Notes: generated by a model not told the origin, from the letters alone. 8,222 nucleotides of DNA from Acidobacteriota bacterium (GCA_003161195.1 PMOV01000287.1:1-8222); one strand, 5' to 3'; numbered from the stretch's first letter, positions 1 through 7,124 are shown. A program made the numbers and translations.

Positions 1-750
1 GCGGCCATGCCTGGCCACCACGCGCCCACGGTGGGCTCCGCGGATCCAGCCGCCGCTCCGGCTGCCGCACAGCAGGATGCCAACTCGACCAGCATGCCGG
101 GAATGAAGATGCCCGGTGACGAGAAGCCCGTGGACAGTCAGGCCGTCGAAGACATGAGCGGCGCGCATCACCATGACGCGCACAGCCTGCACATGTATAT
201 GACCGCGCCGCGCCCGCAAATGCCCGGCGACCTGCAGAAAGCCCAGGGCATCGCCATGCAATTGCGCGGCGCCATCGAGAAGTACAAAGATTATCGCGTG
301 GCGCTGGGTGAGGGCTACAAGATTTTCCTGCCCAATATTCCTCAGCCGGAATATCACTTCACCAACTACGCGAACGGCTTCCTCGAAGCCTTATCGTTCG
401 ATCCGACGCGGCCCACTTCCCTGCTCTACAAGAAGACTGCGACAGGTTATGAACTGGTGGGCGCCATGTACACCATGCCGCGCCGCGCCTCCGAGGACGA
501 ATTAAATGCGCGCATTCCTCTGAGCATCGCCACCTGGCATTTGCATACGAACCTGTGCGTGCCGCCATTCGGGCAGCGCGGCGCGTGGACCGGCGGCCGC
601 TTCGGGCTGCAAGGCTCTATCGCCACACAGGAAGCGTGCGACGCTGCCGGCGGCAAATTCCACCCGGTGATTTTGGGCTGGATGGTGCACGTGTATCCCT
701 ACGAGGATTCGCTCGAAAAGATGTACGCCGTGCATATGCACATGGATTAA
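1..750 (+). CDS. His/Met-rich, probably exported protein of unknown family (5' end missing)
   Basis: The reading frame is open from the first base of the window (two Ala codons precede the first ATG at 7), so the true start and any signal peptide probably lie upstream. I do not recognise a named family. Counting from the ATG at 7 (247 residues), residues 1-75 are a low-complexity, Ala/Pro-rich segment with metal-ligand clusters: MPGMKMPGD at 30-38, GAHHHDAH at 52-59 and LHMYM at 61-65. Such Met/His runs are typical of periplasmic copper-handling proteins. Residues 76-247 look like a folded domain containing WHLHTNLC (177-184), a second Cys (211), HP at 219-220, WMVHVYPYE (225-233) and the C-terminal tail HMHMD. 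The two cysteines could form a disulfide in an exported protein. A copper or other metal-binding role is inference from composition only. The downstream genes run on the opposite strand and give no support. Confidence 0.8.
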   Translation, partial: AAMPGHHAPTVGSADPAAAPAAAQQDANSTSMPGMKMPGDEKPVDSQAVEDMSGAHHHDAHSLHMYMTAPRPQMPGDLQKAQGIAMQLRGAIEKYKDYRVALGEGYKIFLPNIPQPEYHFTNYANGFLEALSFDPTRPTSLLYKKTATGYELVGAMYTMPRRASEDELNARIPLSIATWHLHTNLCVPPFGQRGAWTGGRFGLQGSIATQEACDAAGGKFHPVILGWMVHVYPYEDSLEKMYAVHMHMD

Positions 751-784
751 TGGCCGCCGGAGCGCGAAGATTGCACGGAGGGCG

Positions 785-1486
785 CTACTCAAATTGTTTG
801 CGAAACTGGGCGAACTGTTCCTGCAACCTGCGTACTTCTTCGCGCAACTCCGCTACTTCCGACTCCAACTCCGTCACTCGCTCCACCGAGACCGTTTGCA
901 TCACTGAGCCGGCACCTGTCGACTGACCGTTGCTCGAGACGCTGACTCGGCCGGCGTCGCCCTCGTTCGTCGCTTCCGTCGCGCTTACCGAAACATCGCC
1001 GCACATCAGGTGCGCCCAGCGCGCCTCTTTGGTTCCCGGCTGGCGCGGCAGCAGCTTTGCCAGCGGCGGCTCGCGGCGCATCAGCCGTTGCAGGGTGGTC
1101 TGCACCTCGCTCAAATCCTCGAAGGGGTGCATGCGTTCGGCGCGGCTGCGCAATTCGCCGGGTGTCTGCGGACCGCGCAGCAGTAGCTCGCACAAGATGG
1201 CAGTTTCCTTGCGGTCGAAATTGTAGGCTTCGCCGAGGCGATGCTCGAATTTCGCCACACGGCCGTCGCTAACCGCCGAGCGCGCCAGGTACTGATCGCC
1301 CAGCGCGCGCAACGCCCGCCGCACCGCGTCCTCGTCGAGGTGCATCAGCGGATCGCGATTCGATTTTTGGTTGCAAGCGTTCAGTAACGCATTCAGCGAC
1401 AGCGGATAGTATTCCGGCGTGGTGACTTCCTTTTCCACCAGCGCGCCCAGCACGCGCGCCTCAACATCCGTAAGTGTCACAGTCAC
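785..1486 (-). CDS. yceH: YceH / DUF480 (UPF0502) winged-helix protein
   Basis: The 233-residue product matches the YceH family along its length. LTDVEARVLGALVEKE near residues 5-20 parallels E. coli LTALEARVIGCLLEKQ. It is followed by TTPEYYPLS (22-30), LNACNQKSNRDP (about 35-46), and LLLRGPQTPGELRSRAERM (101-119), the family's most conserved block. The family folds as tandem winged helices; its biochemical role is not established, although DNA binding is plausible. A Ser/Thr/Gly-rich linker (about 163-195) leads to a C-terminal coiled coil rich in Glu, Arg, Leu and Gln (about 196-233), as in E. coli YceH. The start is a GTG at 1486; with it the N-terminus aligns residue for residue with E. 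coli YceH. A second GTG at 1480 is possible. No Shine-Dalgarno sequence is visible. The frame stays open upstream to 1759, but that part is Cys/Arg-rich, overlaps the globin gene and lacks family similarity. The gene lies 92 bases downstream of the globin gene on the same strand. Confidence 0.93.
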   Translation of the reverse strand: MTVTLTDVEARVLGALVEKEVTTPEYYPLSLNALLNACNQKSNRDPLMHLDEDAVRRALRALGDQYLARSAVSDGRVAKFEHRLGEAYNFDRKETAILCELLLRGPQTPGELRSRAERMHPFEDLSEVQTTLQRLMRREPPLAKLLPRQPGTKEARWAHLMCGDVSVSATEATNEGDAGRVSVSSNGQSTGAGSVMQTVSVERVTELESEVAELREEVRRLQEQFAQFRKQFE

Positions 1487-1492
1487 GACACA

Positions 1493-1498
1493 AATATA
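1493..1498 (-). promoter_or_regulatory. Possible -10 element for a leaderless yceH transcript
   Basis: Read on the minus strand, TATATT ends six bases before the GTG start of yceH, which would place the transcription start at or next to the start codon. There is no Shine-Dalgarno sequence between it and the start. The best -35 candidate, TTGGTG, is 20 bases further upstream, which is too far for a good sigma-70 promoter. The call rests on spacing and on the TANNNT pattern alone. Confidence 0.3.
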
Positions 1499-1578
1499 CA
1501 GGATGCCGCCGACGCTTCCACCAAGGCTTCCGTCGCATGACGATCTATCGAGCCTACAGCAGAATCCGCGCTCGAGTC

Positions 1579-2034
1579 TTACGACTGTAGTCCGTCCCAG
1601 GACCAGCGCGGGATGCTGAGGCCGTTCGGCACATCCTTGGCGGACCGGTGGTAGCGGGCCATCGTTGTCGTGGTCGCCCAGGCGAAGTAGTCGTGCAGCA
1701 CTTGTCGCAGCGCAGCGTCTTCGGCTAGTCCGACATCGGCAAGAGCCTCGTCGAAACAAGCAATCGCGCGGCGATCCATTTCCTCATGCTCTCCGTTGCC
1801 GCTGTGCATCTTTACCACCGTAGTCTCGTCACCATAGGAGCCCGCATACATGCTGGGGCCTCCGAGCGCCTCAGCCCAGTAAGCGGCGAGTCGCTCTACA
1901 TGCTCCGGATGAAAACCATGGCTGAACGCATGGCCCACAACGTCGTCGTCCATCACCCGACGATGCCAGGCGCTGGCCAGGCGGCGCAGGCCGTCCACTC
2001 CGCCCGCCGCCTCGAAAACCGTTTGCATGCGCAC
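1579..2034 (-). CDS. Truncated haemoglobin (2-on-2 globin), group II-like
   Basis: The 151-residue product has the truncated-globin layout: GGVDGLRRLASAWHRRV (11-27, helices A-B), HAFSHGF (35-41, CD region), HVERLAAYWAEALGGP (45-60, helix E region), KMHSGNG (75-81), then a long helical C-terminus. By alignment from memory, His77 is the proximal haem ligand (F8). These proteins bind haem and usually O2 or NO in the cytoplasm; the substrate here is unknown. Trp23-His24 sits where most truncated globins have Phe-Tyr, so the B10 Tyr appears replaced by His. The sequence strongly resembles a branch I associate with actinobacteria, which could point to transfer. The annotated start is GTG at 2034; ATG at 2028 is an alternative that fits a leaderless mRNA. 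The frame is open back to a stop near 2148, but no better start is seen. The gene may be co-transcribed with yceH downstream. Confidence 0.88.
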   Translation of the reverse strand: MRMQTVFEAAGGVDGLRRLASAWHRRVMDDDVVGHAFSHGFHPEHVERLAAYWAEALGGPSMYAGSYGDETTVVKMHSGNGEHEEMDRRAIACFDEALADVGLAEDAALRQVLHDYFAWATTTTMARYHRSAKDVPNGLSIPRWSWDGLQS

Positions 2035-2063
2035 ATAATTGCATTCGTCGTGCGCCTTAGCAA
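2035..2063 (-). promoter_or_regulatory. Candidate promoter for the globin gene
   Basis: On the minus strand TTGCTA (2063-2058) and AATTAT (2040-2035) are separated by exactly 17 bases. Each matches four of six positions of the sigma-70 consensus. The -10-like box ends six bases before the ATG at 2028, so transcription could begin at that ATG and give a leaderless mRNA. The nearest purine-rich stretch (AAGG) is about 20 bases from the GTG start, too far for a normal ribosome binding site. The matches are moderate and may be chance. Confidence 0.35.
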
Positions 2064-2210
2064 GGCCAAGCCCGTAGGCATAAGGACCTCGAAGCTGGCG
2101 GCAGCGGATTGTGCGCCCAATACTAGAACTGCTATGCCAGTTGGACTACTCAAGAGCGAAACTGTCGTTCGATTGCTTCGCGGTACCCTGCCGCGTAAGA
2201 TGAATGGTTC

Positions 2211-4202
2211 ATGCCAACAGCCCGGTCGAACCTGAGCGGCACGTTGCGTCCGCCGCGCATCCGTTACCTCATGTCCTTCACGTTGATGGCGCTTGTCTTA
2301 GGTGCGCTGCCGTTGTTTGGGTGGACCGTAGACGACGCTGGACAGAGTCCGGCCGCAGCTTCTCCCTCCCTGCCGGCCCGAGACAATCCAGCGCCGCTCG
2401 CGCCCTCCCTGACGCCGGGCGAACCCGCCACGCCGCCCAACACCACCGAAACCATTGCGCTTTCGGATATTCATCCCGGGATGCAGGGCGTCGCTTATAC
2501 CATCTTCGCCGGCGACCAGATTGAAAAATTTGATCTGGTCGTCATCGGCGTTCTGGACAATTTCCTGGGGCCGCGACAGGCCATCATTTTGGTCGAGCTG
2601 AAGGGCACCAAGGTCGAATACACCGGCGTGGTGGCGGGCATGAGCGGCAGCCCCGTCTATTTAAACGGTAAGTTGGCGGGCGCGCTTTCGCTCAAGCTGG
2701 GCGTCTTCGACAAGGAAGCTCTGGCCGGGGTTACGCCGATTCACGACATTCTGGATCCGCCGTCGGCGCCGTCAAGCACGAGCGCGGCGAATTTCGGGGC
2801 GGGCGCCAACGCAGTTGGCGCAAATTTCGGCGCGGCCACCGGCGCCACCGCCGCGAATGCCGGCAAGCCACAAAATTTCTCTTTGCCTACGCCAATCGTT
2901 GACGGCGGTCTACCCTCCGGCTCCGCACTCCAGCCCATCGATACCCCCCTGGTGTTCTCTGGATTCGCACCAGCGTCGCTGCAACCCTTCGCGTCGCAAA
3001 TCCAGAGTCTTGGATTCGTGGCGGCGCAGGGCGGCACGGCCCTCGCGCGCACTGATGACGCCCGCCTCGTCCCCGGTGATATGGCTGGCATGGTGCTGGT
3101 GCAAGGCGACGTCTCCATCAGTTCCGCGTGCACCGTCACAGCCGTGCGCGGCGACAATATTTTTCTGTGCGGCCATCCCTTTCTGAATCTTGGAAACATT
3201 GCCATCCCCATGGCCCGCTCCCGCGTGGTGACCACGCTTTCTTCCTCCTTGGCTTCTACGAAAATTGTCAATATTGGCGGCGACATCGGCACCATCACCG
3301 GTGACCACACTACCGCCGTTACCGGCAAGCTGGGCGCCAGCCCGCCGATGATTCCCCTGGATCTCACCGTGGTGGCCCCGGGCGGCGAAAAGAAATTTCA
3401 CTTCGAGATGGTCAATCACCCGAAGCTCACGCCAGTGCTGGTGGCGCTCACCATCTTTAATGGCCTCGCGCAAAATCGCGTCTATGGCGAGGGCACCACG
3501 CTGCATTTGTCCGGCGAAGTGCGGCTGCAGGGCCACGCGCCAGTGGTGATTGAAAATACGTTCGCGCCCGGCGACACTTTGAACCCGGACGGCTTGCAGG
3601 TGGCCGTCAGCGTGCAATCGGTGTTCGCGCGGCTTTTCAGCAACACCTATGAGAGCACCGTGGTGGACCACATCGCGCTGAAAGTGGAAAGCGTGCCGGG
3701 GCGCCAGTCCTACAGTATCGATAGCGCCTGGCTCGAAAAGGGCGAAGCGGCGCCGGGCGAAACGCTGCGCGTGCGCGTGCTGGTGCATCCGTATCGCGGC
3801 GTGCCGCATGTGGAAGAGACCACCGTGCGCGTTCCCGAACAGATTGCGCGCGGCACCTCGCTGCGCGTGCTGGTCACGGATGGCGAGACGCTCAATCGCG
3901 CGTCCCGTGGATTTTCCCTATCCACCGGCGGCGGGGCCAACGGCCTGGACCAGCTGATCGCGCTCCTGAATCGCGAGCGCCGCAACGATCGCGTTTACGT
4001 GGGCCTGTTTTCGCCCGCTCCCACCATGCTCTGGGACGATAAAGAGCTGCCCAACGTCCCGCTCTCGGAAATTAATGTGGTCGATGGGCGGCCGACGCCG
4101 GGGACGGTTCAGCTCTTGCGCGAATCGCTGGCCGGTGAGGCTTGCATTCCGCTCGATGGCCCGGTCTCCGGCGTGATTTCGCTGAACTTACAGATCCGGT
4201 GA
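2211..4202 (+). CDS. Secreted SpoIVB/S55-type serine peptidase-like protein with C-terminal extension
   Basis: The 663-residue product begins with a basic stretch and a hydrophobic segment (about 19-39), so export through a signal peptide or N-terminal anchor is likely. A Pro/Ala-rich linker (about 45-80) follows. Residues 84-182 match the region around the S55 nucleophile: HPGMQGVAYTIFAGD (88-102), then TGVVAGMSGSPVYLNGKL (138-155) with the GMSGSP motif and likely catalytic Ser145, and GVTPIHDIL (173-181). A Gly/Ala-rich insertion (about 184-222) leads to a second block with FLCGHPFLNLG (318-328, candidate catalytic His322) and GGDIGTITGDHT (356-367). The rest is predicted beta-rich and ends with an Ig-like region; I see no further named motif. 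SpoIVB cleaves signalling proteins during sporulation, but no sporulation genes occur here, so the substrate is unknown. Ser precedes His, opposite to SpoIVB. The start at 2211 has a weak ribosome binding site; ATG at 2271 is an alternative just before the hydrophobic core. Confidence 0.82.
   Translation: MPTARSNLSGTLRPPRIRYLMSFTLMALVLGALPLFGWTVDDAGQSPAAASPSLPARDNPAPLAPSLTPGEPATPPNTTETIALSDIHPGMQGVAYTIFAGDQIEKFDLVVIGVLDNFLGPRQAIILVELKGTKVEYTGVVAGMSGSPVYLNGKLAGALSLKLGVFDKEALAGVTPIHDILDPPSAPSSTSAANFGAGANAVGANFGAATGATAANAGKPQNFSLPTPIVDGGLPSGSALQPIDTPLVFSGFAPASLQPFASQIQSLGFVAAQGGTALARTDDARLVPGDMAGMVLVQGDVSISSACTVTAVRGDNIFLCGHPFLNLGNIAIPMARSRVVTTLSSSLASTKIVNIGGDIGTITGDHTTAVTGKLGASPPMIPLDLTVVAPGGEKKFHFEMVNHPKLTPVLVALTIFNGLAQNRVYGEGTTLHLSGEVRLQGHAPVVIENTFAPGDTLNPDGLQVAVSVQSVFARLFSNTYESTVVDHIALKVESVPGRQSYSIDSAWLEKGEAAPGETLRVRVLVHPYRGVPHVEETTVRVPEQIARGTSLRVLVTDGETLNRASRGFSLSTGGGANGLDQLIALLNRERRNDRVYVGLFSPAPTMLWDDKELPNVPLSEINVVDGRPTPGTVQLLRESLAGEACIPLDGPVSGVISLNLQIR
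2787..2837 (+). repeat. Short direct repeat encoding ANFGA in the S55 protein linker
   Basis: Two 18-base copies, at 2787-2804 and 2820-2837, differ at only a few positions and each encode Ala-Asn-Phe-Gly-Ala followed by Gly or Ala. They lie in a Gly/Ala-rich insertion between the Ser block and the His block of the peptidase-like domain. This looks like local expansion of a flexible linker rather than a functional DNA repeat. Confidence 0.5.
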
Positions 4203-4229
4203 ATCGCAGACGACCCACCGTTTCGCGAA

Positions 4230-4251
4230 CGCCGGCAACGCGTAGCCGGCG
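4230..4251 (+). promoter_or_regulatory. GC-rich hairpin between the S55 gene and the propeller gene
   Basis: CGCCGGC (4230-4236) and GCCGGCG (4245-4251) can pair perfectly over seven base pairs, closing an 8-base loop. No T-run follows, so it is not a standard intrinsic terminator. It sits 28 bases after the stop of the upstream gene and about 40 bases before the next start. It could act as an mRNA processing or stability element that adjusts the relative level of the two products, or be incidental in GC-rich DNA. Confidence 0.4.
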
Positions 4252-4274
4252 CGTGAGAAAGAGTCAGAGTTCTC

Positions 4275-4282
4275 GGGAGAAG
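4275..4282 (+). promoter_or_regulatory. Ribosome binding site of the propeller gene
   Basis: GGGAGAAG lies about 9-10 bases before the ATG at 4292. It is the only purine-rich site near the plausible starts and favours 4292 over the in-frame ATG at 4310, which has none, and over the TTG at 4142, which lies inside the upstream gene. Confidence 0.6.
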
Positions 4283-4291
4283 AAACGAACG

Positions 4292-6679
4292 ATGCGCACC
4301 GCTCGATCCATGAAGACTTGTTCGTTTCGCGCCCTGGCCTTGGCAGGATTATTTCTCGCCCTCGGCCTCTCCGCCACCGCGGAACACACCCGCAGGTGGC
4401 GCCAATCGGCCTACGACGAGTTTGTGAAGGGCACCGCGCATGGCGTCGCCGTGCGCAGCGATGGCCGCCTCGAACTTGCGCCAAAGTTCGCCCTGCTCGC
4501 CGATGCGGATGCTTCTTATCTATGGTCGCTGAAAGTGAGCCCGCACGGCGCGCTTTACGCCGCAGGCGGTTCGCCGGCCAAGGTGTTCCGGCTGGACGCC
4601 GGCGCCAAACCTGTGGTCGTATTTGACTCCGGCGATCTTTCCGCGCAAGCCATCGCGTTTGACGCGCAGGGCACCCTATACGTTGGCACCTCACCGGACG
4701 GCAAGGTTTATAAAGTTTCCGCCAAAGGCGAGAAAAGCGTGTTCTTCGATCCCAAAACCAAGTACATCTGGGACTTGGCATTCGCTACCGACGGCACGCT
4801 CTACGTGGCCACCGGCGACAAGGGCCAGATTTTCGCCGTCACGCCCGACGGCAAGAGTTCCCTGCTCTACGCCAGCGATGAAGCGCACATCCGCGTGCTG
4901 GCCTTCGACAAAAATCATCAGTTACTCGCGGGCACCGAACCTAGCGGCCGCGTCTTGCGCATTACGCCGAGCACCACCCTGAACGGCGAAAACAGCTCCG
5001 CGAAGGACTCAGCGAAGGACAAGGATAAAAAAGCTGCGGACGCTTCCGCTAAAGGCTCCGCGGAAGGCTTTGTGCTGTATGAGAGCGCCAAGCGCGAGGT
5101 GACCGCGTTGACCGTCGGCCCCGACGGCGCCATCTACGTTGCGGCCGTCGGCGAAAAACAGCACAACACCGGCCAGGCGCCAAACGCCGTGATTGCCACG
5201 CCGCAGGGCACCACCACATTCACCGGCGGCGGCGCCATCTCCAATATCGGCCAGCCCATCTTCACGCCTTTCCCGCCACTGCTATCCAGCAGCATCTATC
5301 GCATCGACCCGGACGGCGCGCCCACTGAGATGTGGTCTTCCCGCGACGATATCGTCTATTCGCTAGGCATCGGCGCGGATGGCCGCTTGCTCGCCGGCAC
5401 CGGCAACAATGGCGCATTACTGGCCATCGACAAACACGGCGCCTACGCGCAACTCGCCAAAGCCGGCTCCGCGCAAATCACCGGCATCGCCTCCAACGCC
5501 GGCGGCAAACTATATCTGTGCACTGCCAATCCAGGAAAAATCTTCTCGCTCGGGCCGGAGTACGAACCGGAAGGCTCCTACGAATCGCGCTCCTTCGACG
5601 CGCAAACTTTTGCGCAGTGGGGGCGGATCGAATGGTGGAGTCCTCCGGTGGCGTCCAATGCTCCGTCGTCCGGCAGAAAGAATGATCACGCGAACGGCGC
5701 ACCTCGCATTGAACTTTTCGTCCGCTCCGGCAACACGGAAGAGCCGGGCGCGGAATGGTCGCGTTGGTTCGGCCCCTACACGCAATCGGGCACCTCGGTC
5801 GAAGCTCCGCCCGCGCGCTATGTGCAATGGAAAGCCGTGATTCACGATGGCGCGCCCGGCGACGGCCTCAACTGGGTCAGCGTCGCCTATCTGCCGCGCA
5901 ATGTCGCCCCGGTCATCGACGGCATCGCCCTCCAGGATCCCGGCGTTCGCGCGCAAGCCATCTTCACCGTAGTCCCCGGCCAGCCGCAAAGCGTCACCCT
6001 ACGCATGCCGCCCTCGGACAACCCCAACGGCGTGATCATCACCCAGACCAGCACGCCCGCGCACTTCGAGCAGCCCCCGCAAGGCGTGGTGCAGAAGGGT
6101 TACCAGTCCGTCGTTTGGACCGCGCACGACGCCAACGACGACGACCTAAAATTTGCCGTCTATTTCCGCGGCGAAAATGAACACGAGTGGAAACTGCTGA
6201 AAGACAAGCTCGACCAGAAATTCTACGCCTGGGACACCACCACCATGCCGGACGGCGCCTATTACCTGAAAATCGTCGCCAGCGACGCGCCCTCCAATCC
6301 ACCAGCGGCTACCCTAACCGCAGAGCGCGAAAGCGAACGCTTTGAGATCGACAACACTCCCCCGGTAATTGAAGACCTCCAAACGAATCTTGGCAACTTC
6401 CAGTCGGGAGCTTCCGCGGGCGGCTACGCTGTCAACGTACACTTCACCGCACGCGACGCAAGCACCAGCATCGAGCGCGCGCAATACAGCATCGATGGCG
6501 GCGATTGGATCCTCTGCTCGCCGGCTGGAAGTATCAGCGACGCTCCCGCAGAGCATTACGATTTCACCACTGCACCGGTTACCGGCGCCCGTGAACACAC
6601 CATCGCCGTGCGTGCCTACGACCGTTTTGACAATGTGGGCAGTGCCAAAACAGTCTTGACCCTTCCGGCAAAACCGTAA
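4292..6679 (+). CDS. Large secreted beta-propeller protein with C-terminal Ig-like domains
   Basis: The 795-residue product starts with a clear signal peptide: basic residues, a hydrophobic core (about 12-28), and a likely cleavage after SATA (residue 30). Residues about 75-420 contain repeated blade-like units of the form 'aspartate-Gly-x-Leu/Ile-Tyr-Val-Ala', for example GTLYVGTSPDGKVYKV (127-142), GTLYVATGDKGQIFAV (168-183), GAIYVAAVGE (279-288) and GRLLAGTGNNG (364-374), consistent with an NHL/SMP-30/PQQ-like propeller. A Lys/Ala/Ser/Asp-rich insertion (about 233-258) interrupts it. Residues about 430-535 (SRSFDAQTFAQWGRIEWW, then VRSGNTE and ARYVQWKAVI) resemble a discoidin-like or jelly-roll module. 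Two Ig/FN3-like units follow, the last introduced by DNTPPVIEDL (687-696). I know of similar acidobacterial proteins of unknown function. It probably acts outside the cytoplasmic membrane in binding or scaffolding; no catalytic motif is apparent. It lies 89 bases after the S55-like gene, likely in one operon. Confidence 0.85.
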   Translation: MRTARSMKTCSFRALALAGLFLALGLSATAEHTRRWRQSAYDEFVKGTAHGVAVRSDGRLELAPKFALLADADASYLWSLKVSPHGALYAAGGSPAKVFRLDAGAKPVVVFDSGDLSAQAIAFDAQGTLYVGTSPDGKVYKVSAKGEKSVFFDPKTKYIWDLAFATDGTLYVATGDKGQIFAVTPDGKSSLLYASDEAHIRVLAFDKNHQLLAGTEPSGRVLRITPSTTLNGENSSAKDSAKDKDKKAADASAKGSAEGFVLYESAKREVTALTVGPDGAIYVAAVGEKQHNTGQAPNAVIATPQGTTTFTGGGAISNIGQPIFTPFPPLLSSSIYRIDPDGAPTEMWSSRDDIVYSLGIGADGRLLAGTGNNGALLAIDKHGAYAQLAKAGSAQITGIASNAGGKLYLCTANPGKIFSLGPEYEPEGSYESRSFDAQTFAQWGRIEWWSPPVASNAPSSGRKNDHANGAPRIELFVRSGNTEEPGAEWSRWFGPYTQSGTSVEAPPARYVQWKAVIHDGAPGDGLNWVSVAYLPRNVAPVIDGIALQDPGVRAQAIFTVVPGQPQSVTLRMPPSDNPNGVIITQTSTPAHFEQPPQGVVQKGYQSVVWTAHDANDDDLKFAVYFRGENEHEWKLLKDKLDQKFYAWDTTTMPDGAYYLKIVASDAPSNPPAATLTAERESERFEIDNTPPVIEDLQTNLGNFQSGASAGGYAVNVHFTARDASTSIERAQYSIDGGDWILCSPAGSISDAPAEHYDFTTAPVTGAREHTIAVRAYDRFDNVGSAKTVLTLPAKP

Positions 6680-6750
6680 CCCCCGCCCCGTCTGGGCACA
6701 GCATTCGATTCTTTCTGTTTTGGAAAATTCTGACGAACGAACTTCCTAAA

Positions 6751-7119
6751 TCAATTCGCGTGCCGATCCACCTGCGCGGGCACCGCGCCAATCGCCTGCC
6801 GCGTGCGAAACTCCTCGATTTCTACGCCAAACCCAATTCGCCCGTCGCCGTACGGCGCATTGCGCACATGCACCACCCGCGCCGTGCAGCGCGTTTCTTC
6901 CGCCGAACCCCCGGTCACTTCCCCCGGCATGCGTAGCGTAGCCTCAATCGGCATCCCCACCTGCAGCGCCGCCGAGGACGCAAAGTAAAATCCGCCCTTC
7001 GACACATTCAACGCTTCCGTGAAATGCTCCGTCTTATCCGAAGCCAATCCAATGGCGCGAAAACGCAAGGGTGTGCGCAAATTATAGCGGGTGAGCTGAC
7101 GTCGTTCCGAACCAGTCAT
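6751..7119 (-). CDS. Stand-alone PilZ-domain protein
   Basis: The 122-residue product is almost entirely a PilZ domain. It has the N-terminal arginine motif (ERRQLTR, residues 5-11, giving RxxxR) and the second ligand motif NVSKGG (38-43, matching [DN]xSxxG). The strand-rich remainder carries the usual family features: a hydrophobic Gly-x-Pro-Ile segment (55-58), CTARVVHV (78-85) and GRIGFGVEIEEF (93-104). PilZ domains bind cyclic di-GMP, and both binding motifs are intact, so binding is likely. With no attached output domain it would act through a partner, perhaps in motility, pili or exopolysaccharide control; the neighbours do not identify one. The ATG at 7119 is chosen for its strong ribosome binding site. 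An in-frame extension to 7230 would run back through that site and the promoter and lacks PilZ similarity. It converges on the propeller gene across a 71-base gap. Confidence 0.92.
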   Translation of the reverse strand: MTGSERRQLTRYNLRTPLRFRAIGLASDKTEHFTEALNVSKGGFYFASSAALQVGMPIEATLRMPGEVTGGSAEETRCTARVVHVRNAPYGDGRIGFGVEIEEFRTRQAIGAVPAQVDRHAN

Positions 7120-7124
7120 AACTA

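Noticed and set aside
1487..1759. In-frame upstream extension of yceH to an ATG at 1759.
   Set aside because: It would overlap the globin gene by about 180 bases, is Cys/Arg-rich, and the YceH family begins at the GTG at 1486.
2109..2138. Possible plus-strand promoter for the S55-like gene: TTGTGC, 18 bases, TATGCC with a TG extension.
   Set aside because: The boxes match the consensus poorly, so it is not better than expected by chance.
1786..2235. A 149-codon plus-strand open frame across the globin gene.
   Set aside because: It is antisense to a well-supported globin and has no recognisable protein features.
2910..3809. A 299-codon open frame on the minus strand.
   Set aside because: It is antisense to the S55-like gene, is rich in His, Arg and Ala with no domain pattern, and has no plausible start signal.
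4142..4291. In-frame upstream extension of the propeller gene from a TTG at 4142.
   Set aside because: It would overlap the S55-like gene, bury the signal peptide behind 50 Arg-rich residues, and ignore the ribosome binding site at 4275-4282.
6680..6750. Possible bidirectional terminator between the convergent propeller and PilZ genes.
   Set aside because: The region has only a weak AT-rich dyad (TTTTGGAAAA) and no GC stem followed by a T-run.
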